From Roseinatronobacter thiooxidans (lineage in GTDB: Bacteria > Pseudomonadota > Alphaproteobacteria > Rhodobacterales > Rhodobacteraceae), in NCBI RefSeq assembly GCF_001870675.1, contig NZ_MEHT01000001.1:186001-250000 (forward strand): a stretch of 64,000 nt of DNA, written 5' to 3'. Below the pieces are notes generated by a model. It was not told where the DNA came from and ran no database searches. It saw only the letters and a program-made list of their open reading frames with translations. The translations under genes were made by a program, and so were the position numbers. Shown here one piece after another: positions 36,104-47,057 of this stretch. The stretch's first letter is position 1; the number at the start of each line of letters is the position of its first letter.

Positions 36104-38359
36104 TCAGACAATCTCGCAGGCGGCCATAACCGCCATATTGACAATGTCATTCACAGTAGACCCTGTCGAGCAGATCTGGATAGGCTGCGGCACACCGGCC
36201 AGAATTGGCCCGATCACCGTGGCCCCCGCCATTTCCTGCATCAGCTTCACCGAAATGGACGCCGAATGCCGCGCGGGCACAACCAGAATATTCGCAGGCC
36301 CTGTCAGGCGCGAGAACGGGTAATGCGCCGCCGCCGCAGGGTTCAATGCCACATCCACGGTCATCTCGCCCTCATATTCAAAATCCACCCCGCGCGCGTC
36401 CAGAATATCGGGGGCAAGATGCATCTTCTCGGCACGCTCGGACACCGGATAACCAAAGGTCGAGAAGCTGACAAAAGCCACGCGCGGCTCCAGCCCCAGA
36501 TGCCGCGCGACCGATGCCGCACGCGTGGCAATATCGGCAAGGTCGGTATCGCTGGGCCATTCATGCACCAGCGTATCGGCAATCAGCACGATCCGCCCGT
36601 TATGCAACAGCGCGGTCACACCGGCCACCCCGTCCTTGGCGCGCGCATCGAACACATGGTTAATCAGCCCCAGCACATGCGCCGATTTGCGCGTGGCCCC
36701 GGTGACCAGCGCATCCCCATGCCCATGCGCCAGCATCAGCGCCGCAAACACATGCCGGTTGCGCGCCGCCAGACGGTGCACATCCTTCATGTCATGGCCC
36801 TGACGCTGCAACCGCTCATAGAGAAATGCCTTATATGTCTCCAGATGGCGGGTATTGCTGGCATTCACCACTGACAATTCGCGCACCGCATCGCCCAGCC
36901 CTGCCGCCTCCAGCTTGGCGCGCACATCCTCTTCGCGCCCGACAACCAGCGCTTGCCCGTAGCCGCCGCGCTGGTAGCTGACCGCCGCGCGCAAAACCCG
37001 CTCGTCATCACCCTCGGCAAAGATCATGCGCGATTGCTTCTGTTTGGCCCGCGCATGGATCGATTGCAAAATGCTGGCCGTCGGGTCCATCCGCGCCTTC
37101 AGCGCCTGAGTGTAGCCTTCCATGTCCAGAATGGGGCGGCGCGCAACGCCTGTGTCCATGCCCGCCTTGGCGACCGCAGGCGGAATGGTATGGATCAGAC
37201 GCGGGTCAAACGGTGTCGGAATAATATAGTCGCGCCCGAAGGTCAGCTTGCGCCCATAGGCCATGGCCACCTCATCGGGCACATCCTCGCGCGCCAGTTC
37301 GGCCAGGGCCCGCGCACAGGCGATCTTCATCTCGTCATTGATCGCGCGCGCGTTAATATCCAGCGCCCCCCGAAACAGATAGGGAAAGCCCAGAACATTG
37401 TTCACCTGATTGGGGTAATCACTGCGCCCCGTGGCCACAATCGCATCGGCGCGCACCGATTGCGCTTCCTCTGGTGTGATCTCGGGGTCGGGGTTCGCCA
37501 TGGCAAAGATCACCGGATTATCGCCCATGCTGGCAACCATCGCAGGCGTGACAGCGCCTTTCGCCGACACACCAAGAAACACATCCGCGCCCACCATCGC
37601 CTGTTCCAGCGTGCGCGCATCCGTGCGCGCGGCATGGGCAGATTTCCACTGGTTCATGCCTTCGGTCCGGCCCTGATAGATCACGCCCTTGGTGTCGCAC
37701 ATGATGCAATTGTCTTGCAGCGCGCCCATCGACTTGATCAGCTCCAGACAGGCAATGCCCGCCGCCCCCGCCCCGTTCAGAACGATCTTGCAATCCTCGA
37801 TCCGCTTGCCTGACAATTCCAGCGCATTGATCAGCCCTGCCGCGCAAATCACCGCTGTGCCGTGCTGGTCGTCATGGAATACCGGAATATCCATGATCTC
37901 TTTCAACCGGCTTTCAATAATGAAACACTCGGGCGCCTTGATATCTTCCAGATTGATCCCGCCAAAGGTCGGCCCCATCAGCTTGACGGCCTGAATAATC
38001 TCGTCAGGGTCTTCGGTATCCAGCAAAATATCAATCGCGTTCACATCGGCAAACCGCTTGAACAGCACCGCCTTGCCTTCCATCACCGGCTTCGAGGCCA
38101 GCGCCCCCAGATTGCCCATGCCCAGAATGGCCGTGCCATTCGACACCACAGCCACCATATTGCCCTTGGTGGTGTAGTCATAGGCGGCCTGCGGGTCATC
38201 TGCGATGGCCTGCACCGGCACCGCCACTCCGGGGCTATAGGCCAGCGACAGATCCGCCTGCGTCGCCATCGGCTTCGAGGCGGAAATCGCATATTTGCCG
38301 GGTGTTGGCAGAAAATGATAGGCAAGCGCCTCTTCAGTGGTAAATTTGTTGCGCGACAT
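36104..38359 (-). CDS. maeB: NADP-dependent malic enzyme with phosphotransacetylase-like domain
   Basis: Converts malate to pyruvate, supplying NADPH and gluconeogenic carbon when acetyl-CoA or acids are the food source. 751 residues, standard for MaeB. Malic-enzyme part (1-430): [30 protein letters not shown], and the NADP fold [13 protein letters not shown]. The C-terminal third is a PTA-like regulatory domain ([29 protein letters not shown]). An AGGAGGAGG site lies eight bases before the ATG. Confidence 0.95.
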   Translation of the reverse strand: MSRNKFTTEEALAYHFLPTPGKYAISASKPMATQADLSLAYSPGVAVPVQAIADDPQAAYDYTTKGNMVAVVSNGTAILGMGNLGALASKPVMEGKAVLFKRFADVNAIDILLDTEDPDEIIQAVKLMGPTFGGINLEDIKAPECFIIESRLKEIMDIPVFHDDQHGTAVICAAGLINALELSGKRIEDCKIVLNGAGAAGIACLELIKSMGALQDNCIMCDTKGVIYQGRTEGMNQWKSAHAARTDARTLEQAMVGADVFLGVSAKGAVTPAMVASMGDNPVIFAMANPDPEITPEEAQSVRADAIVATGRSDYPNQVNNVLGFPYLFRGALDINARAINDEMKIACARALAELAREDVPDEVAMAYGRKLTFGRDYIIPTPFDPRLIHTIPPAVAKAGMDTGVARRPILDMEGYTQALKARMDPTASILQSIHARAKQKQSRMIFAEGDDERVLRAAVSYQRGGYGQALVVGREEDVRAKLEAAGLGDAVRELSVVNASNTRHLETYKAFLYERLQRQGHDMKDVHRLAARNRHVFAALMLAHGHGDALVTGATRKSAHVLGLINHVFDARAKDGVAGVTALLHNGRIVLIADTLVHEWPSDTDLADIATRAASVARHLGLEPRVAFVSFSTFGYPVSERAEKMHLAPDILDARGVDFEYEGEMTVDVALNPAAAAHYPFSRLTGPANILVVPARHSASISVKLMQEMAGATVIGPILAGVPQPIQICSTGSTVNDIVNMAVMAACEIV

Positions 38360-38449
38360 GGGCAGGCCTCCTCCTGATTGGCGGTGTCATATCGGCTCCT
38401 GCCCCGCTCCACAACAAAGCGCAGCGCCTGTTATCGCTAACGCCCGCCC

Positions 38450-38521
38450 CATTTTCTTGCTTTAAATACTCTCAGGGGGTGAATTGAGGCGAAGCCGAAA
38501 GAGGGGGCGCGAGCGCCCCCT
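38450..38521 (-). repeat. Composite intergenic repeat, copy 2
   Basis: On the minus strand: hairpin AGGGGGC-GCTCGC-GCCCCCT (38521-38502), a spacer ending CACCCCCT, then the conserved tail GAGTATTT-AAA-GCAAGAAAATG (38471-38450). It lies in the divergent gap between maeB and mutS. Confidence 0.8.
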
Positions 38522-38582
38522 TTCCCCCGCCCGTCCCATTCGTTACCTATCAGCTCAAAGCCCAAGCCAAAGGACACACGCG

Positions 38583-41210
38583 GTGAACACTGTCACCCCC
38601 ATGATGGCCCAGTATCTTCAGGTCAAAGCGCAACACCCGGATGCGCTGCTGTTCTACCGCATGGGCGATTTCTACGAACTGTTCTTTGACGATGCCGTGG
38701 CCGCCTCTGCGGCCCTCGACATTGCGCTGACCAAACGCGGCAAGCATCTGGATGAAGACATCGCCATGTGCGGCGTGCCCCACCATGCCGCCGAAGGGTA
38801 TTTGCTGACACTCATCCGCAAGGGCTTTCGCGTCGCCATCGCCGAGCAGATGGAAACCCCCGAACAGGCCAAGAAACGCGGGCATAAATCGGTGGTCAAC
38901 CGCGATGTGGTGCGCCTTGTTACCCCCGGCACGCTGACCGAAGACTCGCTTCTTGATGCGCGCCGCCACAACTTTCTTGCCGCTTTTGCCGAATTGCGCG
39001 ACGAAGGCGCGCTGGCTTGGGCCGATATTTCCACAGGGCAGGTGCGCGTCATGCCCTGCACCCGCACCCGCCTTGGGCCGGAACTGGCCCGCTTGGCCCC
39101 GCGCGAATTGCTGGTCAGCGATGCCCGCGCCGAAGGCATCCGCCCCATTGCCGAGGATATGGGCGCAGCCCTCACCGGCCTTGCCCCTGCCAGCTTCGAC
39201 AGTCAGGCCGCGGATGCGCGGCTTTGCGCGCTTTACAAGGTGCAATCCCTCGACGGGTTCGGGCAGTTCACACGGGCCGAGCGCGCGGCCTTGGGCGCGC
39301 TGGTCGATTATCTGGACCTGACCCAGCGCGGCAAACTGCCCTTGCTGCAACCCCCCGCCCGCGACACGGCAGAAGAGTTGGTCCAGATCGATGCCTCCAC
39401 ACGGCGCAATCTGGAACTGACGCAATCGCTGTCGGGCACCCGCGAGGGTGCGCTGCTGCATGCGATTGACCGCACAGTGACAGCCGCAGGCGCGCGGCTT
39501 TTGGAACGCCGCCTTGCCTCGCCCTCGCGCAGGCTGGATACGATCATGGAACGGCAACAGGCCGTCACCTTTCTGCATGGCACCGCCCGCCTGCGCGGCG
39601 ATCTGCGCGCCGCCCTGAAGGAGGTACCCGATCTGGACCGCGCGCTCTCGCGCCTGTCACTGGACCGCGCAGGCCCGCGCGATCTGGGCGCGATCCGCAA
39701 CGCCATTGCACAGGCCGAAGAAATCGCAGCCCTGCTGGCCCAGCAAGACGCCCCACCCCTGCTGGCAGATGCCGCCACAGCCCTGCAAGGCCATGACGCC
39801 CTGCTGGATTTGCTGGATGCCGCCCTCATCGCCGCGCCCCCCTTGCTGGCGCGCGATGGCGGCTTTATCGCGCCCGGCCATGACCCCGATCTGGACGAGG
39901 CGCGCCAACTGCGCGACGAAGGCCGCAGCGTCATTGCCGCAATGCAGGCCGATTATGCAAGCGACACCGGCATCCCCTCGCTGAAAATCAAGCACAACAA
40001 TGTGCTGGGTTATTTCATCGAAGTCACCGCCACCCATGCCGAGCGGATGCTGTCAGAACCGCTGTCATCGCGCTACATCCACCGCCAGACCACCGCCAAT
40101 CAGGTGCGCTTTACCACTGTGGCCCTGTCGGAAATGGAAACCCGCATCCTGAATGCCGGCGCGCGCGCATTGGAGATTGAAAAGCGCCTGTTTGCCGCGT
40201 TGCGCGATGCCATTCTGGCGCGCGCGCCCGCCCTTGCCCAAACCGCGCGCGCCTTGGCCGAGATCGACCTTGCCGCAGGCTTGGCAGATATCGCGCAATC
40301 GGCTGGCTGGTGCGCGCCAAAGCTGGACCAATCGCGCATCTTCCAGATCACCGGCGGGCGGCACCCTGTTGTGGAAGCCGCACTAGAACGCTCGGGCCAG
40401 CCCTTTATTGCCAATGACTGCGACCTGAGCGCCGAGAAGACCGCCGCCATCTGGCTGCTGACAGGCCCGAACATGGCGGGCAAATCCACCTTTCTGCGGC
40501 AGAATGCCGTGATTGCCATTCTGGCGCAGATGGGCGCATGGGTGCCTGCGACATCGGCGCAGATCGGGCTGGTCAGTCAGGTGTTCAGCCGCGTGGGCGC
40601 CAGTGATGATCTGGCGCGCGGGCGGTCCACCTTCATGGTGGAAATGGTCGAAACCGCCGCCATCCTCAATCAGGCCGATGACCGCGCGCTGGTGATCCTT
40701 GATGAGATCGGGCGCGGCACGGCCACCTATGACGGGCTGTCGATTGCATGGGCCACGCTAGAGCATTTGCACGACGTGAACCGCGCCCGCGCCCTGTTTG
40801 CCACCCATTACCATGAAATGAGCGCGCTGGCAGGCCGGCTGGACGGCGTGGAAAACGCCACTGTCACTGTCAAGGAATGGGAAGGCGAGGTGATCTTCCT
40901 GCACGAGGTGAAACGCGGCGCGGCAGATCGCAGCTATGGGGTGCAGGTCGCGCGGCTGGCAGGGCTGCCCGACAGGGTTATTGCACGCGCGCGCGAGGTT
41001 CTCAGCGCGCTGGAACAGGGCGAGGCAGGCACCAAACCCAAAGCGCTGATCGACGATCTGCCGCTCTTCTCTGCCGCGCGCGCGCCCGCGCCGCAAAAAC
41101 CGCCCACCTCGCCCGCAATGGAAAAGCTGGCGCAGATCAACCCGGATGAATTGACCCCGAGAGAGGCGCTTGATCTGATGTATGAATTGCGCGCGCTGGC
41201 CAAACCCTAG
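38583..41210 (+). CDS. mutS: DNA mismatch repair protein MutS
   Basis: Mismatch recognition ATPase, 875 residues. N-terminal mismatch-binding site [21 protein letters not shown] with the Phe-x-Glu element, and the C-terminal ATPase with Walker [14 protein letters not shown], Walker [21 protein letters not shown] and THYHEM. The start is taken as GTG at 38583 (AAGGA about ten bases upstream), giving the usual VTPMMAQYL opening. ATGs at 38601 and 38604 would trim a few residues. MutL is not nearby. Confidence 0.94.
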   Translation: MNTVTPMMAQYLQVKAQHPDALLFYRMGDFYELFFDDAVAASAALDIALTKRGKHLDEDIAMCGVPHHAAEGYLLTLIRKGFRVAIAEQMETPEQAKKRGHKSVVNRDVVRLVTPGTLTEDSLLDARRHNFLAAFAELRDEGALAWADISTGQVRVMPCTRTRLGPELARLAPRELLVSDARAEGIRPIAEDMGAALTGLAPASFDSQAADARLCALYKVQSLDGFGQFTRAERAALGALVDYLDLTQRGKLPLLQPPARDTAEELVQIDASTRRNLELTQSLSGTREGALLHAIDRTVTAAGARLLERRLASPSRRLDTIMERQQAVTFLHGTARLRGDLRAALKEVPDLDRALSRLSLDRAGPRDLGAIRNAIAQAEEIAALLAQQDAPPLLADAATALQGHDALLDLLDAALIAAPPLLARDGGFIAPGHDPDLDEARQLRDEGRSVIAAMQADYASDTGIPSLKIKHNNVLGYFIEVTATHAERMLSEPLSSRYIHRQTTANQVRFTTVALSEMETRILNAGARALEIEKRLFAALRDAILARAPALAQTARALAEIDLAAGLADIAQSAGWCAPKLDQSRIFQITGGRHPVVEAALERSGQPFIANDCDLSAEKTAAIWLLTGPNMAGKSTFLRQNAVIAILAQMGAWVPATSAQIGLVSQVFSRVGASDDLARGRSTFMVEMVETAAILNQADDRALVILDEIGRGTATYDGLSIAWATLEHLHDVNRARALFATHYHEMSALAGRLDGVENATVTVKEWEGEVIFLHEVKRGAADRSYGVQVARLAGLPDRVIARAREVLSALEQGEAGTKPKALIDDLPLFSAARAPAPQKPPTSPAMEKLAQINPDELTPREALDLMYELRALAKP

Positions 41211-41465
41211 CGGTGCTGCCAGACTGATGCCCCCCGATGGCGATATGGGGACCATTGAAGCGTTGCCCCAAGCCGCGCAGCGTCGGGCCGCGGTGCGGCG
41301 ATCCTCACGCCCTGCTACAGCGCTTTATGCTGGCCAAATCCGCGTAAGATCAAGGCTTTGCGCAGTGCCAAGCCAAATCGCCGTGCCGTGGGTGCGGCCC
41401 GGCGATGCGCGGCGGGCCTGCGGCCCTTGATTCCGCGCTTGGGGCTGCTCTCTGACACACACAAC
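41211..41465. other. Noncoding stretch between mutS and grpE
   Basis: About 255 bases after mutS with no convincing gene. Open frames here have no recognisable features. A perfect GGGCC-TGC-GGCCC hairpin lies in the second half. Base composition is like the rest of the chromosome. Together with the terminator up to 41494 it forms the longest gap outside the origin. It could be a decayed gene or repeat remnant. Confidence 0.4.
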
Positions 41466-41494
41466 AAAAAAGAGGGGCCACGCGCCCCCCTTCC
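41466..41494 (-). terminator. Rho-independent terminator of hrcA-grpE
   Basis: Read on the minus strand: AGGGG, a short GC-rich loop, CCCCT, then CTTTTTTG. The T-run corresponds to A residues at 41466-41471. It lies 27 bases past the grpE stop. Confidence 0.7.
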
Positions 41495-41520
41495 CTGTCT
41501 CATAACACTGTCCGCCGCGC

Positions 41521-42105
41521 CTAGTTTGCAGGCGTAGATGACACGCCCACATGCGCAGGGCGCAAAAGCTGGTCATGCAGCATGAACCCTTCGGCCATGA
41601 CCTGAATGATCTGCCCCGCCTTGAAATCCGGCACTGGCGCTTCAAACATGGCCTGATGCGAATGCGGGTCAAACATCTCGCCCACTTCGGGGCTGATGCG
41701 CTGAACACCGTGCTTGGTCAGAATATTCGTCAGCTCGCGCAAGGTCAGCTCGACCCCTTCGACCAGACCGGCAGCGGCAGCGCGGGTTTCCTCGGTCGCG
41801 GCATTCAATGCGCGGGTCAGGTTGTCATAGACCGGCAGCATATCGCGCGCGATTTTCGAGCCGCCATAAAGCTGCGCATCGCGGCGGTCTTTCTCGGCGC
41901 GTTTGCGGCTGTTTTCAGCATCGGCCAGCGCGCGGATCATGCGGTCGCGCATCTCATCGCGCTGCGCGATCAGCATGTCGATCTCGGCCTCCAGCGCGCT
42001 GACAGGGTCTTGCTGCGCCTCTTCCGCCTCTGGGGCATCAAGGCTTGCGTCATCCTCATGCATAAGGGGGTCGTCTTCGGGGCTTGGCTTTGCGTCGGCC
42101 ATCAT
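41521..42105 (-). CDS. grpE: Nucleotide exchange factor GrpE
   Basis: Releases ADP from the chaperone DnaK. 194 residues: an acidic unstructured N-terminus, a long coiled coil (about 35-95, ALEAEIDMLIAQRDEMRDR), and the beta domain with GVQRISPEVGEMFDPHSHQA and the C-terminal GFMLHDQLLRPAHV. Two ATGs follow each other at 42105 and 42102. An AAGG site suits either. It lies 16 bases after hrcA, forming a heat-shock pair. Confidence 0.95.
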   Translation of the reverse strand: MMADAKPSPEDDPLMHEDDASLDAPEAEEAQQDPVSALEAEIDMLIAQRDEMRDRMIRALADAENSRKRAEKDRRDAQLYGGSKIARDMLPVYDNLTRALNAATEETRAAAAGLVEGVELTLRELTNILTKHGVQRISPEVGEMFDPHSHQAMFEAPVPDFKAGQIIQVMAEGFMLHDQLLRPAHVGVSSTPAN

Positions 42106-42121
42106 CTTGCCTTTTCCTTCG

Positions 42122-43201
42122 TTACTCTGTGCGCCGGTTTGTCAGCATCCGGCCAACAAGCTGCGCGGTATAATCCACAATCGGCACGATGCGCCCGTAA
42201 TTCAACCGTGTCGGGCCAATCACACCAACCGCACCGATGATCTTGCGTTCTGCGTTCATATAAGGGGAAACAACCAAAGTTGAACCCGTCAGCGAAAAAA
42301 GACGGTTCTCGGCCCCGATAAAGATGCGAACCCCCTCGCCCTGTTCTGTCAGTTCCAGAAATTCCGTGATGTCGCGCTTTCGCTCCAGATCGTCAAACAG
42401 GGTTCGGATGCGCTCGATATCTTCAGCGGGCGCGCCTTCGTCAAGCAAATTCGCGCGGCCCCGCACAATCAACCGCTCTTGCAGCTCGCCCTCGCTTTCC
42501 CACACGGCCAGCCCCTGTTCAACCAAAGTGGCGGCCAGCGCGTCAATCTCGCGCCGGTTGCGGGCAATCTCGGAACGGAACCGTTCCAGCAAGGACGAAA
42601 CCGTTGCGCCATCTATCATCGAATTCAGATAATTCGCAGCCTCGCGCATGGCAGACGGGGTCATGCCCTTGGGCGGGGTGAACAGGCGGTTTTCAACATG
42701 CCCATCTGCAAAGACCAGCACCACCAAGGCACGGTCCGGCCCAAGCGAGACAAATTCGATATGCCGGATCGCGGCTTCATGCTTGGGTGACAGCACAAGC
42801 GAGGCCCCTTGCGTGATCCCGCTAAGGGCACCGCCCACCTGTTCCAGCAAGCCCGCAACATCGCGTTCATTGCTGCCAAGGGTCGAGTCCAGCTTCTCGC
42901 GGTCATGCTGGTCAAGCGGCGAGACTTCCAGCAGCGAATCCACAAATAACCGCAAACCCAGATTGGTGGGAATCCGACCGGCAGAAATATGCGGGCTGTC
43001 CAGCAGGCCCAAATATTCCAGATCTTGCATAACATTGCGAATGGTGGCGGCTGAAACCTTCTCGCTCATGTCGCGGGTCAGGGTGCGTGACCCGACAGGA
43101 TGACCGGAATGCAGATAGCCTTCGACCACGCGGCGAAACACCTCGCGCGAGCGGGTGTTCATTTCCTCCAGCAGATGCTGTGCATCAGGTGTGGTCCGCA
43201 T
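42122..43201 (-). CDS. hrcA: Heat-inducible transcription repressor HrcA
   Basis: Repressor of chaperone genes in many bacteria, normally acting at CIRCE sites. 359 residues. N-terminal winged helix with [14 protein letters not shown] and [19 protein letters not shown], followed by [20 protein letters not shown], all family marks. It is transcribed with grpE. No CIRCE element (TTAGCACTC inverted repeat) was seen in its upstream gap. A different inverted repeat is present there at 43244-43267. Confidence 0.95.
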   Translation of the reverse strand: MRTTPDAQHLLEEMNTRSREVFRRVVEGYLHSGHPVGSRTLTRDMSEKVSAATIRNVMQDLEYLGLLDSPHISAGRIPTNLGLRLFVDSLLEVSPLDQHDREKLDSTLGSNERDVAGLLEQVGGALSGITQGASLVLSPKHEAAIRHIEFVSLGPDRALVVLVFADGHVENRLFTPPKGMTPSAMREAANYLNSMIDGATVSSLLERFRSEIARNRREIDALAATLVEQGLAVWESEGELQERLIVRGRANLLDEGAPAEDIERIRTLFDDLERKRDITEFLELTEQGEGVRIFIGAENRLFSLTGSTLVVSPYMNAERKIIGAVGVIGPTRLNYGRIVPIVDYTAQLVGRMLTNRRTE

Positions 43202-43243
43202 TCAAAACTCCAACGGCGGGGGCATGCGCCTGTGTCAAATGCA

Positions 43244-43267
43244 CTTGAAAACGTCACCAATTTCAAG
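43244..43267 (-). promoter_or_regulatory. Perfect inverted repeat upstream of hrcA and rph
   Basis: CTTGAAA at 43244-43250 and TTTCAAG at 43261-43267 form a perfect 7-bp inverted repeat with a ten-base spacer, in the divergent hrcA-rph gap. Read toward hrcA, CTTGAA matches the -35 of alphaproteobacterial heat-shock (RpoH) promoters, but the best -10 candidate is 18-19 bases away and weak. It could be an operator, an RpoH promoter, or both. Confidence 0.4.
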
Positions 43268-43336
43268 GGCAATCAGGCTTGCATCCGCCCTGTCCGGCCC
43301 TGTAACGATGCAAAGAACCCAAACAAGGATGAATTC

Positions 43337-44050
43337 ATGCGCCCGTCAGGTAGAGATTTAGACACGATCCGCACAATTTCAATCGAACCCCATGTGACAA
43401 AGCATGCCGAAGGGTCTTGCATGATCTCGATGGGTGACACCAAGGTTCTGTGTACAGCCTCTCTCGAAGATCGCACACCCCCATTCTTGCGCAATACAGG
43501 GCTGGGCTGGGTCACGGCCGAATATGGCATGCTGCCACGGTCCACCAACACGCGCATGCGGCGCGAGGCGGCGTCGGGCAAACAACAGGGGCGCACAGTC
43601 GAGATTCAGCGCCTGATCGGGCGCGCGCTGCGGGCCTGTGTGGACCGCTCGGCCCTTGGGGAACGCCAGATCACGATTGACTGCGATGTGATTCAGGCCG
43701 ATGGCGGCACGCGCTGCGCCGCGATTACAGGCGGTTGGGTGGCGCTGCGTCTGGCGGTGAACAAGCTGCTGAAAGCAGGCGATGTGGTGTCAGACCCGAT
43801 TACAGACCATCTGGCGGCGGTGTCTTGCGGCATCTATGCGGGCCAGCCTGTGCTGGATCTGGACTATGCCGAAGACAGCACCGCAGGGGTGGATGGCAAT
43901 TTCATCCTGCTTGGCTCTGGCCGGTTGGTCGAGGTGCAGATGAGCGCGGAAGGCGCCACCTTCTCGCGCATGGAAATGGACCAGCTTCTGAACCTTGCCG
44001 AAAAAGGCGTGGGCGAACTGGTCGCAGCGCAGAAAGCAGCAGTTGCATGA
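43337..44050 (+). CDS. rph: Ribonuclease PH
   Basis: Phosphorolytic 3' exonuclease that trims tRNA precursors. 237 residues. [18 protein letters not shown] at the start, [17 protein letters not shown] and [19 protein letters not shown] are strong family signatures. The ATG at 43337 has AAGGAT seven bases upstream. The stop overlaps the rdgB start (ATGA). Confidence 0.96.
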   Translation: MRPSGRDLDTIRTISIEPHVTKHAEGSCMISMGDTKVLCTASLEDRTPPFLRNTGLGWVTAEYGMLPRSTNTRMRREAASGKQQGRTVEIQRLIGRALRACVDRSALGERQITIDCDVIQADGGTRCAAITGGWVALRLAVNKLLKAGDVVSDPITDHLAAVSCGIYAGQPVLDLDYAEDSTAGVDGNFILLGSGRLVEVQMSAEGATFSRMEMDQLLNLAEKGVGELVAAQKAAVA

Positions 44051-44655
44051 GGCGCTTTGACGGCAAGACCCTGCTGGTTGCCACGCATAACGCGGGCAAG
44101 CTGGAAGAATTCCAGCAGATCATGACCCCCAAGGGGATCACGGTCACCTCTGCCGCCGAACATGGGCTGCCAGAACCTGCCGAGACGGAAACCACCTTTA
44201 TCGGCAATGCGCGCATCAAGGCACATGCGGCGGCCAAGGCGACCGGCTTGCCTGCACTGGCCGATGATTCCGGGCTGGAGGTTGCAGCCCTTGGCGGCGC
44301 GCCCGGTGTCTATACCGCCGACTGGGCGGAAACCCCGCAAGGGCGCGATTTCAAAATGGCGATGGAGAAAACCCACGCCAAACTGATTGCGGCTCAAGCC
44401 CCCCAACCGTGGCACGCGCGGTTTTGCTGCACGCTGGTTCTGGCTTGGCCAGACGGGCATGACGAGGTGTTTGAAGGCCATGCCAACGGGCAGCTTGTCT
44501 GGCCCTTGCGCGGGCTGGACGGGCATGGCTATGACCCTATGTTCCAACCCGCCACCAAGACCCGCACCTTTGCGGAAATGACGACTGACGAAAAAAACGC
44601 CCTCTCCCACCGTGGCGCCGCGATCAAGGCGCTTTTGCAAGGATGTTTCACATGA
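44047..44655 (+). CDS. rdgB: RdgB/HAM1 XTP/dITP pyrophosphatase
   Basis: Removes non-canonical purine nucleotides (dITP, XTP) from the pool. 202 residues. [15 protein letters not shown] at the N-terminus, [20 protein letters not shown] and the terminal [10 protein letters not shown] are signatures. It is coupled to rph by ATGA and its last bases overlap the ridA start the same way. Confidence 0.94.
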   Translation: MRRFDGKTLLVATHNAGKLEEFQQIMTPKGITVTSAAEHGLPEPAETETTFIGNARIKAHAAAKATGLPALADDSGLEVAALGGAPGVYTADWAETPQGRDFKMAMEKTHAKLIAAQAPQPWHARFCCTLVLAWPDGHDEVFEGHANGQLVWPLRGLDGHGYDPMFQPATKTRTFAEMTTDEKNALSHRGAAIKALLQGCFT

Positions 44656-44659
44656 AACG
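44644..44659. other. parS-like palindrome at the ridA start (2 mismatches)
   Basis: TGTTTCACATGAAACG differs from the canonical 16-bp parS at two positions; the inner GTTTCAC-x-TGAAAC frame is kept. It spans the rdgB stop and ridA start, about 3.8 kb from the nearest perfect site and about 1.5 kb from the 3' end of parB. ParB binding is uncertain. Confidence 0.4.
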
Positions 44660-45026
44660 CATCTCGACCGGGTCACCCTTTGAAAAGACCCTTGGCTATA
44701 GCCGCGCCATTGTCAAAGGCGGCTGGTGCTTTGTTTCCGGCGTAACAGGCTATGACTACGCCACCATGACCATGCCCGAAAGCGTGGCAGACCAAGCGCG
44801 CAACTGCTTTGCGACGATTGAAAAGGTGCTGGTTGAAGGGGGCTTCACGCTGGAAGATATCGTGCGCGTGCAATACACGCTGACCGATGCCGCCCTGATG
44901 GAAGAGGTCACACCGGCACTGGGCGCGGCCATGGGCGAGGTGCGGCCCGCCGCGACTATCGTGATTGCGGGGCTGATAAAGCCCGAAATGCTGATCGAGG
45001 TCGAGGTTACGGCCTTTAAGGGGTAA
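44652..45026 (+). CDS. RidA-family protein
   Basis: Small protein of the RidA/YjgF family; members remove reactive enamine/imine intermediates made by PLP enzymes. 124 residues. SRAIVKGGWCFVSGVTGYDY and EVRPAATIVIAGL (with the conserved Arg) fit the fold. The ATG at 44652 has AAGG nine bases upstream; the one at 44643 has no spacing. It lies between rdgB and hemW with overlap or a two-base gap, so one operon. Confidence 0.82.
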   Translation: MKRISTGSPFEKTLGYSRAIVKGGWCFVSGVTGYDYATMTMPESVADQARNCFATIEKVLVEGGFTLEDIVRVQYTLTDAALMEEVTPALGAAMGEVRPAATIVIAGLIKPEMLIEVEVTAFKG

Positions 45027-45028
45027 AG

Positions 45029-46183
45029 ATGGACGACTGGCAGAATGGCGGCTTTGGCCTGTATCTTCATTGGCCGTTTTGCCAGTCGAAATGCCCCTAT
45101 TGCGATTTCAACAGCCATGTCAGCGCGCAGATCGACCAGCAGGCATGGGCGCGCGCCTATCTGGCCGAGATTGACCGCGTGGCCGAAGAAACCAAGGGGC
45201 GGCTGCTGAACACGGTGTTTTTCGGCGGCGGCACACCATCACTGATGGAGCCAGACCTTGTCGCCGCCCTGCTGGAACGGATCAAGTCCCGCTGGACCTG
45301 CGCCAATGATTTTGAAGTCACGCTGGAAGCAAACCCCGGATCGGTGGAGGCCGCCCGCTTTCGCGGCTTTGCCGATGCGGGGGTGAACCGCATCTCGATG
45401 GGGATTCAGGCGCTGAATGACGAGGATCTGCGCCGCCTGGGGCGGTTGCACAGCGTGTCAGAGGCAAGAGCGGCGTTTGACATCGCGCGCGCACAGTTCG
45501 ACCGCGTCAGCTTCGATCTGATCTATGCGCGCCAGTTCCAAAGCTTGCAGGCATGGGAGGCAGAGTTGCAAGCCGCCCTTGCACTGGCGGTTGACCACCT
45601 GTCACTCTATCAACTGACGGTCGAGCCGGGCACGGCTTTCGGGGCGCGCCATGCGAAAGGCGGGCTGAAAGGGCTGCCAGATGACGATGTTTCGGCAGAT
45701 ATGTACCTGTTAACACAAGATATTTGCGCCGCACACGGAATGCCCGCCTATGAGGTGTCCAACCACGCCCGCCCTGACGCACAATCGCGCCATAACCTGA
45801 TTTACTGGCGCTATGGCGATTATGCGGGCATCGGGCCAGGGGCGCATGGGCGGCTGACGCAAAACGGCAACAGGGTCGCCACCCACACCCCCCTGACCCC
45901 GCAAACATGGCTGGAGCAGGTCGCACAGGCAGGCCATGGCGAGCACCCGCGCGAGGGGATCCCCGCGCAGGAACAAGCCATGGAATACCTGATGATGAGC
46001 TTGCGTTTGTCCGAAGGCACCGATTTGGCGCGCTACAACACCATGGCGGGCGCGGCATTGCCCCAAGCCCAAATTGAAGATTTGGTTGACCAAGGCTTAC
46101 TGGCCCGACACGGCACCCGCATCATGGCCACGCAAACAGGCAGGCCCGTTCTGAACGGCCTGCTGCGTGCGCTTATGTCCTGA
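45029..46183 (+). CDS. hemW: HemW, radical-SAM heme chaperone
   Basis: Related to oxygen-independent coproporphyrinogen oxidase but thought to insert heme into target proteins. 384 residues. The radical-SAM cluster motif CQSKCPYC lies near residue 18, with LYLHWPFC before it, FFGGGTPSLM and GVNRISMGIQALNDEDLRRL after. It lacks the N-terminal extension of true HemN. Its last 11 bases overlap the convergent parB. Confidence 0.92.
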   Translation: MDDWQNGGFGLYLHWPFCQSKCPYCDFNSHVSAQIDQQAWARAYLAEIDRVAEETKGRLLNTVFFGGGTPSLMEPDLVAALLERIKSRWTCANDFEVTLEANPGSVEAARFRGFADAGVNRISMGIQALNDEDLRRLGRLHSVSEARAAFDIARAQFDRVSFDLIYARQFQSLQAWEAELQAALALAVDHLSLYQLTVEPGTAFGARHAKGGLKGLPDDDVSADMYLLTQDICAAHGMPAYEVSNHARPDAQSRHNLIYWRYGDYAGIGPGAHGRLTQNGNRVATHTPLTPQTWLEQVAQAGHGEHPREGIPAQEQAMEYLMMSLRLSEGTDLARYNTMAGAALPQAQIEDLVDQGLLARHGTRIMATQTGRPVLNGLLRALMS

Positions 46184-47057
46184 CGGGGGTTCCCAGAATA
46201 CCGCACAGGCGGTCAAGCTGTTCCATTGTCTTGAAACTGATGGTCAGGGTGCCTTTGCCCCCGCCCGCATAATCCAGATCAATCGCCATGCCCAAGGTTG
46301 CGGACAGGTCAGCTTCCAACGCGCGGGTATCGGCATCTTTGCCATAAGATTTTGATTTGGCTTTCTTATTCGGCGCAGGTGCGGTTTTCAGCAGGCTTTC
46401 TGTCTGGCGCACAGACAGCCCTTCCAACACCACTTTGCGCGCCAGCATGGCGGGGTCTTCTGCGGTGATCAGCGCGCGGGCATGGCCCGCTGTCAGCTTG
46501 CCTTCGCGCAGCATGGTCTGCACCTCGGCGGGCAGTGTCAGCAGACGCATGAGATTGGCAATGTGAGAGCGGCTTTTGCCCATCGCTTGCGACAGATGTT
46601 CTTGCGTATGGCCAAAGCGGTCGATCAGGGCGCGGTAGCCCATCGCCTCTTCCACCGGGTTCAGGTCGGCGCGCTGGATATTCTCGATTATACCGACTTC
46701 CAACACCTCGGTATCGGTGAAATCCCGAATGATAACAGGCACTTCATGCACCTGCGCCCGCTGCGCGGCGCGCCAGCGGCGCTCGCCCGCAACAATTTCG
46801 AACATATCGCCCTTGGGGCGCACGATCAGCGGCTGAATAACACCCTTTTCGCGGATCGACATGGACAATTCGGCAAGGGCCGTGTCATCGAAATGGCGGC
46901 GCGGCTGGTCCGGATTGGCGACCAGCTTTTCCACGGGCAGGCTTTGTTCGCGCGGGCGGTCTGCGCCAGATGCTTCGGGCGATGCGACAGAGACTTCGGC
47001 CATCAGCGCAGACAAGCCCCGCCCCAGCCCGCGACGTTCGTTTTTACGGTCTGTCAT
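46173..47057 (-). CDS. parB: Chromosome partitioning protein ParB
   Basis: CTP-dependent clamp that loads at parS and spreads, linking the origin to the segregation machinery. 294 residues. N-terminal RRGLGRGLSALMAE, CTP-binding box GERRWRAAQRA near residue 92, ENIQRADLNPVEEAMGY, helix-turn-helix SQAMGKSRSHIANLMRLL, and a C-terminal dimer domain. Its start overlaps the parA stop (ATGA). Two perfect parS sites lie 1.4 and 3.3 kb upstream. Confidence 0.97.
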   Translation of the reverse strand: MTDRKNERRGLGRGLSALMAEVSVASPEASGADRPREQSLPVEKLVANPDQPRRHFDDTALAELSMSIREKGVIQPLIVRPKGDMFEIVAGERRWRAAQRAQVHEVPVIIRDFTDTEVLEVGIIENIQRADLNPVEEAMGYRALIDRFGHTQEHLSQAMGKSRSHIANLMRLLTLPAEVQTMLREGKLTAGHARALITAEDPAMLARKVVLEGLSVRQTESLLKTAPAPNKKAKSKSYGKDADTRALEADLSATLGMAIDLDYAGGGKGTLTISFKTMEQLDRLCGILGTPVRT

